In this document: piece by piece, positions 1 through 10,665 of the stretch
How positions within the stretch are numbered: the stretch's first letter is position 1
Layout: each line of letters starts with the position of its first letter
Program-made: the position numbers and the translations under genes
NCBI GenBank assembly: GCA_944372345.1
Contig: CALVYT010000013.1
Span: 1-63,936 of the forward strand
DNA length: 63,936 bases
Direction of reading: 5' to 3'
Source of the DNA: an uncultured Clostridia bacterium
Lineage (GTDB): Bacteria > Bacillota > Clostridia > Christensenellales > Pumilibacteraceae
Notes under the pieces: model-generated
What the model saw: only the letters and a program-made list of their open reading frames with translations
What the model was told of the DNA's origin: nothing
Databases searched by the model: none

Positions 1-403
1 GGGTCGCCGCGCCGACGAACAGTCCGTCCTCGTAAGTGACGACGAGCGTCAGTCCGTCGAGTTTATATTCGAGAGTAAACGCCGCTTCTTCGCCGTCAGC
101 CGCCTTTACGACTTTACGCGCCCATTCGCGAAGTTCGTCGAAGGTGCGGCATTTGTCAAGCGAATACAGCCGAGATATGTGCGTGTGCGGCGCGAAAGAG
201 GATGCGGGCTCTCCGCCGACGCGCAGCGTGGGTGAATCGGGCAGCCTCTCCCCGCACTGCTTTTCGAGCGCGAGAAGTTCATCGTACAGCCTGTCGTATA
301 CGTCGTCGGTAACCGCGGGTTCGTCGAGAACGTAATACCGGTATGCGTAGTCGTTCAGACAGGCGATAAGCGTCTTCATTTTTTCGAGGTTTTCCTGCGT
401 CAT
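1..403 (-). CDS. ligA: NAD-dependent DNA ligase LigA, N-terminal part (cut by window edge)
   Basis: Only the first 134 residues are visible; the gene continues past the left edge. LigA seals nicks in DNA using NAD+ during replication and repair. The N-terminal Ia domain is recognisable from YYVLDEP followed by DDVYDRLYDEL (about residues 23-43). The adenylation motif KLDG follows, with the nucleotide-accepting lysine at about residue 114. The ATG overlaps the pcrA stop codon (ATGA), so the two are translationally coupled, an arrangement common in Firmicutes. Identity is firm; the C-terminal zinc-finger and BRCT domains cannot be judged. Confidence 0.93.
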   Translation of the reverse strand, partial: MTQENLEKMKTLIACLNDYAYRYYVLDEPAVTDDVYDRLYDELLALEKQCGERLPDSPTLRVGGEPASSFAPHTHISRLYSLDKCRTFDELREWARKVVKAADGEEAAFTLEYKLDGLTLVVTYEDGLFVGAAT

Positions 404-2562
404 ACTTTTTCAATGGGCGCAAACGCCAGAGATAATGTGATTTTTCCGATCGAATCGAAATTTATAACCAAATAGGAATTTTTCCCGACGTCCGTGATCC
501 CGACGACGGTGCCGTCACCGAATTTTTTATGTCTTACGCGCATTCCCTCGGTAAACTCTGAAGCCGAAGCGTTGTTCTGCCTGACCGCCGTGTTTCCCGC
601 ACCGTATCCGACGGCTTTCGCCGAACCGCGCGAATATCCCGTAAGCTGCGCGGGACGAGGCTTGGCATATATCTGCAAAAGGCGCGAATCCATTTCGCCG
701 AGAAACCTGCTCGGTTTGCACGGACGAACGCCGCCGTACATAAACCTCGAATCGCAATAGCTGACGAAGAGCATTTCTTTGGCGCGCGTTACGGCGACGT
801 ACATCAGACGGCGTTCCTCTTCGAGGTCGTCAGGATCGTCGTTCGCTCTCGACAGCGGGAACAGTCCCTCTTCCGCTCCGACAATGAACACGCAGCGGAA
901 TTCCATACCTTTCGCGCTGTGTACCGTGGAGAGGTATACGCAGTCCTTTGTCTCCTCGTCGCCTTCGGTGTACAGCGTGACTTCCTGCAAAAATTCGTCC
1001 AGAGTGCCGCGTCTGTTCTTTACGAACTCGTGTGCGGAGGACACGAAGTCGTCGATATTGAGCCGACGCACGGTGTTCTCCTCGTTCTCCTCGGAATACG
1101 CGTCCTTGATCCCCGACCGTTCTATCACCTTTGCCGACAGTTCCGCGACGTCGCTTACCCGCTTGTATTCGTCGAGTTCGGTCAGCAGCGCGCCGAAATC
1201 CGCTACTTTCGCGGCGGATGACGACGGCAGCGTCGGTACGGGACCCTCGGTGACCGCGTCGAAAAACGACTTGCCCGATTCGGCGCAGTATTCGCGTATC
1301 TTCGCGATCGTGCCTTCGCCTATGCCCCGCCTGGGAAAATTTATTATGCGCGTGAGCGCTTCTTCGTCGTTGTGATTGGAAAGCACGCGGAGATATGCTA
1401 TTACGTCCTTGACTTCCTTTCTGTCAAAGAACCTGAAACCGCCGTATACCTTATACGGCAGAGAGTATTGCATAAAACGCTGTTCGAGCGTGCGCGTGAG
1501 CGCGTTGACGCGCATAAGCACCGCAAAGTCGTGCGGACGGTACCCCTCGCGCATAAGTTTTCTTATCGTGTTTATCACAAAATCCGCTTCGCTCGCTTCC
1601 GTTCTCGCTTTATAGAATACGGGGCGTTCTCCGTCGCCGCCAGCCGTCCACAGTTTCTTTTCTATGCGCGACGTGTTGTTGGCTATCAGATTGTTCGCAA
1701 GCGTAAGAATGTTCTTTGTGGAGCGGTAGTTGCGTTCGAGCTTATATATCTTCGCACCGAAGTCCTCGATGAAGTTCTGCATATTCGTCACGTTGGCGCC
1801 GCGCCAGCCGTATATGCTCTGATCCTCGTCGCCGACCACGAACACGTTCCCGCACTGTGAAGCGAGCATACGCACGAGTCCGTATTGTATCTCGTTCGTG
1901 TCCTGAAATTCATCGACGTGTATATATCTGAATCTGCGCCCGTATGACGCGAGTATATCTGCGGAACGGTCGAACAGATCGTGCGTTTTGAGCAGCAGGT
2001 CGTCGAAGTCCATCGCGTTGTTGTTTTTCAGGCGTTTTTCGTATTCCTCATACATTTCGGCGAGCATATCGCCGTCCTCGCAGTTTATGTACTCTTCTCT
2101 GAAATCGGCGGCGGAGACGCCGTCATTCTTCGCGTTTGAGATTGCCTGCGCGGCGTTTTTGGCTATGGATTCGTCGTAACGCAGATCTTTCGCGATCTGT
2201 TTGAGCAGTCTTTCCGACTCGTCCTGTGAATATATGGTGAAATTAGCGCCGTAGCCGATCACGGCGGCGTGGCGGCGGAGTATGCGCGCGCACATCGAGT
2301 GGAACGTGGACACCCATATGTCTTCCGCGTTCGGAACGAGCGCCCACAGCCTGTTTTTCATCTCGTCGGCGGCTTTGTTCGTGAACGTGATCGCGAGTAC
2401 GTTGTATGCCGGTACGCCGAGATCCTCTATGATATGCGCGATACGGTGAGTGAGCAGCCTCGTTTTTCCGCTGCCCGCTCCCGCAGTTACCAAAACCGCG
2501 CCCTCGGTATCGAGGGCGGCGGCGCGTTGTTCTTCATTAAGACAATCGACTGTCGTCGGCAT
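400..2562 (-). CDS. pcrA: ATP-dependent DNA helicase PcrA/UvrD
   Basis: SF1A 3'-5' DNA helicase used in repair, plasmid replication and removal of RecA filaments. It is 720 residues, the usual PcrA length. Visible motifs in order: Walker A AGAGSGKT (27-34), Walker B with VDEFQD, motif III GDEDQSIYGWRGA, motif IV ERNYRST, motif V TVHSAKGMEF and motif VI with YVAVTRAKE. The C-terminus carries the PcrA-type KKFGDGTV segment that binds RNA polymerase in relatives. Its start lies inside the 3' end of the yerC-like gene (26-nt overlap) and its stop overlaps the ligA start, so yerC-pcrA-ligA form one transcription unit. Confidence 0.96.
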   Translation of the reverse strand: MPTTVDCLNEEQRAAALDTEGAVLVTAGAGSGKTRLLTHRIAHIIEDLGVPAYNVLAITFTNKAADEMKNRLWALVPNAEDIWVSTFHSMCARILRRHAAVIGYGANFTIYSQDESERLLKQIAKDLRYDESIAKNAAQAISNAKNDGVSAADFREEYINCEDGDMLAEMYEEYEKRLKNNNAMDFDDLLLKTHDLFDRSADILASYGRRFRYIHVDEFQDTNEIQYGLVRMLASQCGNVFVVGDEDQSIYGWRGANVTNMQNFIEDFGAKIYKLERNYRSTKNILTLANNLIANNTSRIEKKLWTAGGDGERPVFYKARTEASEADFVINTIRKLMREGYRPHDFAVLMRVNALTRTLEQRFMQYSLPYKVYGGFRFFDRKEVKDVIAYLRVLSNHNDEEALTRIINFPRRGIGEGTIAKIREYCAESGKSFFDAVTEGPVPTLPSSSAAKVADFGALLTELDEYKRVSDVAELSAKVIERSGIKDAYSEENEENTVRRLNIDDFVSSAHEFVKNRRGTLDEFLQEVTLYTEGDEETKDCVYLSTVHSAKGMEFRCVFIVGAEEGLFPLSRANDDPDDLEEERRLMYVAVTRAKEMLFVSYCDSRFMYGGVRPCKPSRFLGEMDSRLLQIYAKPRPAQLTGYSRGSAKAVGYGAGNTAVRQNNASASEFTEGMRVRHKKFGDGTVVGITDVGKNSYLVINFDSIGKITLSLAFAPIEKV

Positions 2563-2896
2563 CTTCGGTATTCTCCCGTTCGGTCTGCTCCGACGCGCTT
2601 TCGTCCGCGAGTTCGTGCAGCCTGCTTAAAACTGTTCTGTATCCGTCCGAACCGTATTCGAGACATTTGTTTATCCGGCTTATGGTAGCGGTGGACGCTC
2701 CCGTTTCGGCGGATATTTCGAGGTATGTTTTCCCTTCGTCGAGCAGTCTTGCGACATGGAACCTTTGCGTCATCGCCTGTAATTCGGACACCGTGCAGAG
2801 ATCCTCGAAGAAGTCGTAACATTCGTCGACGTTTTCCAGCCCGAGGATAGCGCGGAAAAAGCGATCCGTATTTTCGTTTTTCAGTTTGCCGTTCAC
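2537..2896 (-). CDS. yerC: YerC/YecD family TrpR-related regulator
   Basis: A 119-residue DNA-binding protein of the TrpR-like YerC family. The family core FFEDLCTVSELQAM...RFHVARLL is followed by a helix-turn-helix around YLEISAETGASTATISRI. The acidic C-terminal tail is not conserved in the family. I chose the GTG at 2896 because an AGGGCGGAGGT ribosome site lies just upstream. A longer frame exists but would place the start inside the -10 box. It sits first in an operon with pcrA and ligA, the same linkage as in Bacillus. The regulatory target is unknown. Confidence 0.85.
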   Translation of the reverse strand: MNGKLKNENTDRFFRAILGLENVDECYDFFEDLCTVSELQAMTQRFHVARLLDEGKTYLEISAETGASTATISRINKCLEYGSDGYRTVLSRLHELADESASEQTERENTEDADDSRLS

Positions 2897-2925
2897 AGCC
2901 GTGACCTCCGCCCTTACTGTTAAAT

Positions 2926-2955
2926 ATTTTACCACAGCGTGGGCTCAGCTGTCAA
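2926..2955 (-). promoter_or_regulatory. Sigma-A promoter of yerC-pcrA-ligA
   Basis: Minus-strand TTGACA (2955-2950), 18-nt spacer, TAAAAT (2931-2926). It starts transcription about 25 nt upstream of the chosen GTG of yerC. Confidence 0.75.
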
Positions 2956-3359
2956 ACATATTTGGTTTTTTCGCGGTAATATCGTTCGCGAAGCTCCCTG
3001 AATTTCGCCGACAGTTCGAGGATATACCGCTGTCTGTTGTCGGCGTCCAGCTTTTCGAATATTTCCCTGTCCATCAGCTGACCTATCGGGTCGGTCGCGT
3101 CCTCGTCTTTATCGAGTATGTCGCGCACTCTTCTGTACAGTTTTTCGTCACGCTCCGCAAAATCGTCGCCGAGCGCCCTGCTGTTCTCCCTTTCGAACTC
3201 GCGCATCCGCGCGGTGCGTGCGGACTCTATGACCGAACTGTCCGCCGTCGCGCCGTTTACTCTGTCGCGTTCCGCCTGCATCCGCTGCCAGTACCCCATT
3301 TTGAGCCGCTGCTTGGCAAGGAGCGCGCGGCGTTTTATCTCGCTTATTTCTTTCTTCAT
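2952..3359 (-). CDS. Small basic coiled-coil protein of unknown function
   Basis: I do not recognise this 135-residue protein. It is rich in Arg, Lys and Glu, has no signal peptide or membrane segment, and looks almost entirely helical with heptad-like stretches (KKEISEIKRRALLAKQRL at the start). The start is supported by a GGGAGGCGG ribosome site just upstream. It stands between the rpsU terminator and the yerC promoter, on the same strand. Such proteins often bind nucleic acid or a ribosomal partner, but nothing here proves that. Confidence 0.7.
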   Translation of the reverse strand: MKKEISEIKRRALLAKQRLKMGYWQRMQAERDRVNGATADSSVIESARTARMREFERENSRALGDDFAERDEKLYRRVRDILDKDEDATDPIGQLMDREIFEKLDADNRQRYILELSAKFRELRERYYREKTKYV

Positions 3360-3470
3360 ATTCCGCCTCCCGCAGTTTTTTCCATTATACCACCGCTAAC
3401 GCGTATATGGACGGTTACGGCAGGATAAGTGCCCATTCGACAGGATAAGCCGTAATGCGGCGTATCGCGG

Positions 3471-3510
3471 AAAATAAAGAATAACGGTCTCCGCGTCAAT
3501 GCGGAGACCG
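3471..3510 (-). terminator. Rho-independent terminator after rpsU
   Basis: Perfect 10-bp stem CGGTCTCCGC/GCGGAGACCG (3485-3510) with a 6-nt loop. On the minus strand it is followed by a T-rich run (TTATTCTTTATTTT) just after the rpsU stop. Confidence 0.85.
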
Positions 3511-3518
3511 AGTGCGCT

Positions 3519-3698
3519 TCAGCCTTTGTTGCTGCGCTTGCGCGCCGCTTCGGACTTCTTCTTTCTTCTCACCGAAGGCTTCTCGTAAAATTCCTTTTTG
3601 CGGAGGTCGCCGAGTATGTTGTCCTTCTGGCACTTTCTCTTAAAGCGTTTGAGAGCGCTTTCGAGCGATTCGTTTTCGCCTACTCTTACTACCGACAT
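3519..3698 (-). CDS. rpsU: 30S ribosomal protein bS21
   Basis: A 59-residue small-subunit protein that helps initiation through the anti-Shine-Dalgarno region of 16S rRNA. The bS21 pattern is clear: [17 protein letters not shown], then KKEFYEKPS and a Lys/Arg-rich tail. The ATG at 3698 is chosen over a longer frame because GGAAGGAGGTG lies directly upstream. It has its own strong promoter and terminator. Its place next to the HIT, mtaB, rsmE and prmA genes is the standard Firmicutes order. Confidence 0.96.
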   Translation of the reverse strand: MSVVRVGENESLESALKRFKRKCQKDNILGDLRKKEFYEKPSVRRKKKSEAARKRSNKG

Positions 3699-3753
3699 AT
3701 AAACACCTCCTTCCCTTCCGGTCCGATTGCCGCCGCCGACCGACAGCTTGTAT

Positions 3754-3782
3754 ATTTTATCATATGCGAGCCGATATGTCAA
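3754..3782 (-). promoter_or_regulatory. Sigma-A promoter of rpsU
   Basis: Minus-strand TTGACA (3782-3777), 17-nt spacer, TAAAAT (3759-3754). The leader to the ATG is about 50 nt. Confidence 0.8.
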
Positions 3783-3808
3783 CGATCGGAACGCGGTTTT
3801 TCGTGATT

Positions 3809-4159
3809 TTACGTTTTTTTCAGATCGGGAAAGTCGAGATACTGCCCGCCGAGGATATGGACGTGCAGGTGGAATACCGTTTGCCCGGCGTCGTCGCCCT
3901 GGTTTATCACGAGGCGGTAGCCGTTTTTCAGTCCGAGTTTTTCGGCAAGAGCGGGTATCTTCCGCAGTCCGCGCATAAGCGCCGCCGCGTCGTCGTCCGT
4001 CATTTCCGACATCAGTTTATAATGCCTGCGGGGGATCATCAGATAGTGCTTCTCGGCTTTGGGATCGATGTCCGCTATCACGAAAACGTCGTCGTCTTCG
4101 TATATCTTTTCCGAGGGGATCTCTCCCCTTTCGATCTTGCAGAAAATGCAGTCGTTCAT
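3809..4159 (-). CDS. HIT-family nucleotide phosphoramidase (HinT-like)
   Basis: A 116-residue cytosolic histidine-triad protein that hydrolyses nucleoside phosphoramidates such as adenylated lysine in characterised relatives. The triad HLHVH is at 97-101 and the N-terminal CIFC zinc pair at 4-7. Length is normal for HinT. It begins a few bases after the mtaB stop with an AAGGAG site inside the end of mtaB, so it is co-transcribed with prmA-rsmE-mtaB. Physiological substrate is not known. Confidence 0.9.
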   Translation of the reverse strand: MNDCIFCKIERGEIPSEKIYEDDDVFVIADIDPKAEKHYLMIPRRHYKLMSEMTDDDAAALMRGLRKIPALAEKLGLKNGYRLVINQGDDAGQTVFHLHVHILGGQYLDFPDLKKT

Positions 4160-4160
4160 T

Positions 4161-5390
4161 TCATTTCACTCCTTGTTTATATGTTTTCGTAACATTGACG
4201 TCGGCGACCGTGCCCGCCTCCGCCGTATCGGAATATACTTTTACATAATTAGTCGAATAACCGCAGGTCTCGCCGTTCTTGCTCTCTTCGAACAGTACGG
4301 ACAGCGTTTTTCCCGTCTGTCTTTCGCAGAACGCGCGTTTGAGTCTTTTCGCTATGCGTCCGAGCTCGGCAGCCCGCTCACGGCGCAACTGCATGGGTAT
4401 CTGCTCCATACGCGCCGCTTTCGTGCCCTCGCGCTCGCTGTAAGGAAAGACGTGCATATCCGAAAACCCTACTTCTTCCGCGAACGCGCAGGTCTCCGCG
4501 AAGTCCTCGTCCGTTTCAGTGGGAAATCCCGCGATGACGTCGGTGGTTATCCCCGCGTTCGGAAAATATTTTCTTATGGCTTCGACGGCGCGCATAAACG
4601 TGCGGGTATCGTAATGCCTGTTCATTGCCGACAGCGTTCTGTTGCAGCCCGATTGCAGGGACATATGGAAATGGTCGTTGAATCCCGCGTCGGCGAGCGC
4701 GGAAAGCAGATCGTCGCCGATGACCGTGCATTCGAAGGAACTCATGCGTTTTCTCACGTCGAGCCTGCCGAGAGCGCGGACGAGTGAGGCGAGCGAACCG
4801 CCGTTATCCTTTCCGTACGACGATACGTCTATCCCCGTCAGCACGATCTCCTTTGCCTGCGATCTCTCCGCTTCCGCGATCACGGCTTCGGGATCGCGCG
4901 AACGACACCTGCCGCGAAGATACGGTATGACGCAGTACGAGCAGAAGTTGTTGCAGCCGTCCTGGATCTTGATATAGTCGCGGGACTTTTCGTGGGACGG
5001 CGGAGGCATTTCCTCGAACGCCGTCGGAAGCGCAAGATCGGCGCACTGCGTTTCCGCCATGCCGGAAACGACGAGGGCGGCGATCTCCGATTTTCTCGCC
5101 GTACCGCCTATGTATACCACGTTAGCGCCTGCAAAACGCGCGCGGTCACGCTGGGAGGCGCACCCCGTCACATATACTTTCGCGTTCGGAGAGATCCTCG
5201 ACGCTTTTCTCGTGAGCTGTCCGCTCTTTCTATCCGCTTCCGCCGTGACCGAACAGGTGTTTATCACATAGGCGTCAGCGGGCACGAAACCTTCGACCGC
5301 GTCTGCGCCGAGCCGCCTTAGCTCGGTCATTATCGAGCGGCTTTCGCACTCGTTTACCTTACAGCCGAGCGTTATGACCGCCACTTTCAT
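4161..5390 (-). CDS. mtaB: tRNA (N6-threonylcarbamoyladenosine(37)-C2)-methylthiotransferase MtaB
   Basis: Radical-SAM enzyme that turns t6A37 of ANN-decoding tRNAs into ms2t6A. It is 409 residues from the ATG at 5390. That start overlaps the rsmE stop (ATGA) and has GGAG seven bases upstream; an ATG six bases earlier is too close to the ribosome site. The N-terminal MTTase domain shows CKVNECES and TGCASQ cysteines, and the radical-SAM cluster CNNFCSYC is at about 147-155. The C-terminus is TRAM-like. The MtaB rather than MiaB subfamily is assigned from motif style and gene context. Confidence 0.92.
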   Translation of the reverse strand: MKVAVITLGCKVNECESRSIMTELRRLGADAVEGFVPADAYVINTCSVTAEADRKSGQLTRKASRISPNAKVYVTGCASQRDRARFAGANVVYIGGTARKSEIAALVVSGMAETQCADLALPTAFEEMPPPSHEKSRDYIKIQDGCNNFCSYCVIPYLRGRCRSRDPEAVIAEAERSQAKEIVLTGIDVSSYGKDNGGSLASLVRALGRLDVRKRMSSFECTVIGDDLLSALADAGFNDHFHMSLQSGCNRTLSAMNRHYDTRTFMRAVEAIRKYFPNAGITTDVIAGFPTETDEDFAETCAFAEEVGFSDMHVFPYSEREGTKAARMEQIPMQLRRERAAELGRIAKRLKRAFCERQTGKTLSVLFEESKNGETCGYSTNYVKVYSDTAEAGTVADVNVTKTYKQGVK

Positions 5391-6103
5391 TTCCATTCTC
5401 CGCAAAGCTGCATCACGACCGCCGCGGCAGCTATCGCCGCGGTCTCCGCGCGGAGTATGCGCTTGCCGAGCGTCACGCACTCATATCCCGCTTCGCGTAC
5501 TGCCGCCACTTCCTCCTCGGTGAATCCTCCCTCTGGACCGATGACGACGGCGACGCTGCGTTCATCGCCTCCGATAACTTCGTCTATGCTCCTGCCTTTG
5601 CCGTAAGCGCCTTCGTATGCGAATACGACGGCGTCGCAGCCGCGCAGTTCGGGCAATATTTCTTTAAGCGTGCGTACGTCAGTCACTTCGGGGCTCACCG
5701 CTCTGCCGCATTGTTTGGCGGCTTCGTGGGCGGCTCTGCGCAGCCGTTCCGTTTTACCGCCGCTTCCGACGGTACGCTCGCACACAAACGGCGTTATTTT
5801 AGCCGCGCCGAGCTCCGTGAGCTTCTGCACTTCGAGTTCCGTTTTGTCGCCTTTGAGCACGGCAATGTACGCGCGCAGTTTCAGTTCCGGCTCGGTGGGG
5901 TTATCGCGATCTTCGATAAAAGTAAGCGTCACGCTGTCTTTATCAAAAGCGGTCGTTTCGTAAACGTAGTCGCGCCCGTCGTTCGGGCAGATCACGACGC
6001 GTTCGCCGACACGCGCGCGGAGGACTTCTGCGAGGTGCTTTCGCTCGCTTCCCGTCAGCTTCATCGTCGGTTTTTCTATTTTGTCCGTAAAAAATCTTCT
6101 CAC
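5387..6103 (-). CDS. rsmE: 16S rRNA (uracil(1498)-N3)-methyltransferase RsmE
   Basis: SPOUT-class methyltransferase that methylates U1498 in the decoding region of 16S rRNA. It is 238 residues. The N-terminal RRFF segment is the usual RsmE start, and the C-terminal trefoil knot shows VVIGPEGGFT (about 187-196) and LGKRILRAETA. I place the start at a GTG that overlaps the prmA stop (GTGA). A longer frame running into prmA is an artefact. It lies in the prmA-rsmE-mtaB-hit unit. Confidence 0.93.
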   Translation of the reverse strand: MRRFFTDKIEKPTMKLTGSERKHLAEVLRARVGERVVICPNDGRDYVYETTAFDKDSVTLTFIEDRDNPTEPELKLRAYIAVLKGDKTELEVQKLTELGAAKITPFVCERTVGSGGKTERLRRAAHEAAKQCGRAVSPEVTDVRTLKEILPELRGCDAVVFAYEGAYGKGRSIDEVIGGDERSVAVVIGPEGGFTEEEVAAVREAGYECVTLGKRILRAETAAIAAAAVVMQLCGEWK

Positions 6104-6996
6104 TGTTTCACCGCCGCATACGCCCGCCAGCCGTTTTCCGCAAGCATATCCGCCTTTGCAAATCCGTCGCCGAAAAACGCGTCCTCTATCTCTCGCGCGC
6201 GGGCGTCTATGATCCCGCTCATTATGAGAACGCCGCCGCGCTTCATCACGCGCGGAAGGTCGTCTTTCAGTCGCAGAAGGATATCTGCCGTCAGATTGGC
6301 GAGGATTATATCCGCGTGCCCGCGGTATGTTTCCGCGAGATAGCCGCAAAATACTTCCGCCGTCATTCCGTTGCAGTCGAGGTTAGCTTTCGCGGCTTCC
6401 GCGGCAAGCGGATCTATGTCTATGAAATCGCATTTTTCCGCGCCCAGCCGCAGAGCGGCTATGCCGAGTATACCGCTTCCGCAGCCGACGTCAAGCACGG
6501 TCCTGCCGTTCACGTCGGTGCGCGACAGCAGTTTCAGGCACATGCCCGTGGATTCGTGCAGACCCGTTCCGAACGCCATTCCGGGGTCGATGAGTATTTT
6601 CGGCTTGGAAAATTTACCGTCCATCCACTTCGGAACGACGATCAGTCCGCCGAAGTCGAGCGGTTTATAATATTTTTTCCACTCGTTTTCCCAGTCTGCG
6701 GTGTCGCATAAGGAAGCGGTGATCTCGGCGTTTCTGCCGAGATAGGCGCAAAGCGTTTCGGACAGCGCGGAAGTATCCGCGTTTTCCGGGAAACACCCCG
6801 TGACAAACGCGGAATCGTCTCCGCCCGAAAGCAGCGAGTCGTCGAAATAGTCCCAGTTGGACTTTGCGCGTATCACTTCGGCGACATCCTCCGGATCAGT
6901 CACCGAGGCGCCTTCGCTCCCCGCTTCTATCATTGCATACGAAGCGAGTTCCGCTTCGTCGTGCGTTACTTTTACGGTTACTTGTCTGTACTTCAT
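6100..6996 (-). CDS. prmA: Ribosomal protein L11 methyltransferase PrmA
   Basis: SAM-dependent methyltransferase that trimethylates ribosomal protein L11. It is 298 residues. The N-terminal substrate domain is followed by the SAM-binding glycine motif VLDVGCGSGILG (about 168-179) and the catalytic-region motif ILANLTADIL. The start is the ATG at 6996; a TTG two codons earlier is possible. There is no clear ribosome site, and the start lies right after the dnaK terminator stem, so expression probably relies on read-through from dnaK. Confidence 0.93.
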   Translation of the reverse strand: MKYRQVTVKVTHDEAELASYAMIEAGSEGASVTDPEDVAEVIRAKSNWDYFDDSLLSGGDDSAFVTGCFPENADTSALSETLCAYLGRNAEITASLCDTADWENEWKKYYKPLDFGGLIVVPKWMDGKFSKPKILIDPGMAFGTGLHESTGMCLKLLSRTDVNGRTVLDVGCGSGILGIAALRLGAEKCDFIDIDPLAAEAAKANLDCNGMTAEVFCGYLAETYRGHADIILANLTADILLRLKDDLPRVMKRGGVLIMSGIIDARAREIEDAFFGDGFAKADMLAENGWRAYAAVKQ

Positions 6997-7004
6997 AAAC
7001 AAAC

Positions 7005-7040
7005 CGTAAGGAAAGCTCGCTTGCGCGGGCTTTCCTTACG
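7005..7040 (-). terminator. Stem-loop between dnaK and prmA (attenuator-like terminator)
   Basis: Perfect 12-bp inverted repeat CGTAAGGAAAGC/GCTTTCCTTACG with a 12-nt loop, directly after the dnaK stop. The T-tract that follows (GGTTTGTTT) is weak, so partial read-through into prmA is likely. Confidence 0.7.
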
Positions 7041-7052
7041 TCCGATAGATCT

Positions 7053-9444
<2,392 letters not shown>

Positions 9445-9455
9445 GTACGCTCCGT

Positions 9456-10508
9456 TTATTCTTTCTTGCCGCGCTTACCGTTTTCGGCGGGATCCGCGGC
9501 GGACAGTTTATCCACCGTCTTTTCTATATATTCGAGCACGGATACTATGCGCGGATAATCCATTCTGATCGGACCTATCACGCCCGCTTTGCCGATATTC
9601 ACGCCGCCGCGCGTCAGATTGGCGGTGACTACGGCGCACTCGGGTTTGCTGTCGTCGTCCGAGCACGGCGCGATGTTTATCGAAAGTCCTATCTCGCCGC
9701 TGCCTTTCGCAACGTCTATCAGCGTTTCCTTGGATTCGAGCAGAGCGAACATCTTTTTCGCGCTCTCGACGTCCGAATATTCGGGTTGGTCGAGCATCCT
9801 GCTCCCGCCTTCGAGGACGACGCTGCGGTTTTCCTCCGCCATATATTTTTTCATTATTTCGACGATGAAGTCGAACACCTTGCGGTAGTCGCCGGTGATC
9901 CGTTCTATGAGTTCGTCGCCGCTGCATATCTCGCCTATGCTGTGCCCCGCGAACGAGCGCGTTACGAACTCCGAAGCCTTCGTAAAATATTCTTCCGGCA
10001 CGTCCTCGGACGTGGACAGCACCGAATCTTTGAGTACGCCGAGGTCGGTGACGATGACGACGAGCGCGTCCGTCGGAGTGATCTTGACGATCCTGACGTT
10101 CCTGACGACCGCGTCCGCCACGCCGGAGACGTAGGCTATGCCCGTCAGATGAGTGACTTCGCTTATCACCTTTGCCGTGGAACGGAGCATATCGTCTATT
10201 TCGGTGATCTTGTGGTCGAAATATTTCCTGATCACCGCGATCTCGCTCGGGGTGATCTTTCTCGCAGGCATCAGCTTTTCGACATAGAGCCGATACGCGT
10301 CAGCCGTGGGGACTCTGCCCGCGGACGTGTGCGGCTGGTCGAGATAGCCCATCTCTTCGAGAGAAGCAAGCTCGTTCCTTATCGTCGCCGTAGAGAGCGA
10401 AGGAAGATGGCTCTGCCGGATATCCGCGCTGGATACCGGCTGCGCTTTGTCGATATAGCTGTCGACCACGGCTTTGATTATCTTTTCTTTTCTTTCGGAA
10501 AGCCCCAT
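9456..10508 (-). CDS. hrcA: Heat-inducible transcription repressor HrcA
   Basis: Repressor of class I heat-shock genes; binds CIRCE and is folded with help from GroEL in Bacillus. It is 350 residues. The N-terminal winged helix (RKEKIIKAVVDSYI...PVSSADI) is followed by the HrcA core with YLDQPHTSAGRVPT, typical of the family. Start ATG at 10508 with a GGAG site. It is the first gene of the operon and lies directly behind two overlapping CIRCE elements, so it should repress itself together with grpE and dnaK. Confidence 0.95.
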   Translation of the reverse strand: MGLSERKEKIIKAVVDSYIDKAQPVSSADIRQSHLPSLSTATIRNELASLEEMGYLDQPHTSAGRVPTADAYRLYVEKLMPARKITPSEIAVIRKYFDHKITEIDDMLRSTAKVISEVTHLTGIAYVSGVADAVVRNVRIVKITPTDALVVIVTDLGVLKDSVLSTSEDVPEEYFTKASEFVTRSFAGHSIGEICSGDELIERITGDYRKVFDFIVEIMKKYMAEENRSVVLEGGSRMLDQPEYSDVESAKKMFALLESKETLIDVAKGSGEIGLSINIAPCSDDDSKPECAVVTANLTRGGVNIGKAGVIGPIRMDYPRIVSVLEYIEKTVDKLSAADPAENGKRGKKE

Positions 10509-10524
10509 TGTGCCGTCTCCGTCA

Positions 10525-10574
10525 TTAGCACTCCGCACCCGAGAGTTTTAGCACTCTCTTTGTTTGTCTGCTAA
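10525..10574. promoter_or_regulatory. Tandem overlapping CIRCE operators (HrcA binding)
   Basis: Two TTAGCACTC half-sites, each perfect, stand 23 bp apart (10525-10533 and 10548-10556). Each has a degenerate partner after the canonical 9-bp gap: GAGTTTTAG (6 of 9 matches) at 10543-10551 and GTCTGCTAA (7 of 9) at 10566-10574. The first right half overlaps the second left half by four bases. The promoter-proximal copy covers the expected start of transcription. Confidence 0.88.
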
Positions 10575-10603
10575 ATCTTACCACAAGTATATATATTTGT
10601 CAA
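10575..10603 (-). promoter_or_regulatory. Sigma-A promoter of hrcA-grpE-dnaK
   Basis: Minus-strand TTGACA (10603-10598), 17-nt spacer, TAAGAT (10580-10575), abutting the CIRCE operators. Confidence 0.88.
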
Positions 10604-10634
10604 CCGTTTTATGCGTGCGGGCGAAAAAATTTTC

Positions 10635-10662
10635 ATAAAAAAAACGACGCGTCGGCGCCGTT
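10635..10662 (-). terminator. Rho-independent terminator after hemW
   Basis: Eight-base-pair stem with one G-U pair (10643-10662) and a CGAC loop, followed on the minus strand by a run of eight T, four bases after the hemW stop. Confidence 0.88.
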
Positions 10663-10665
10663 ATT

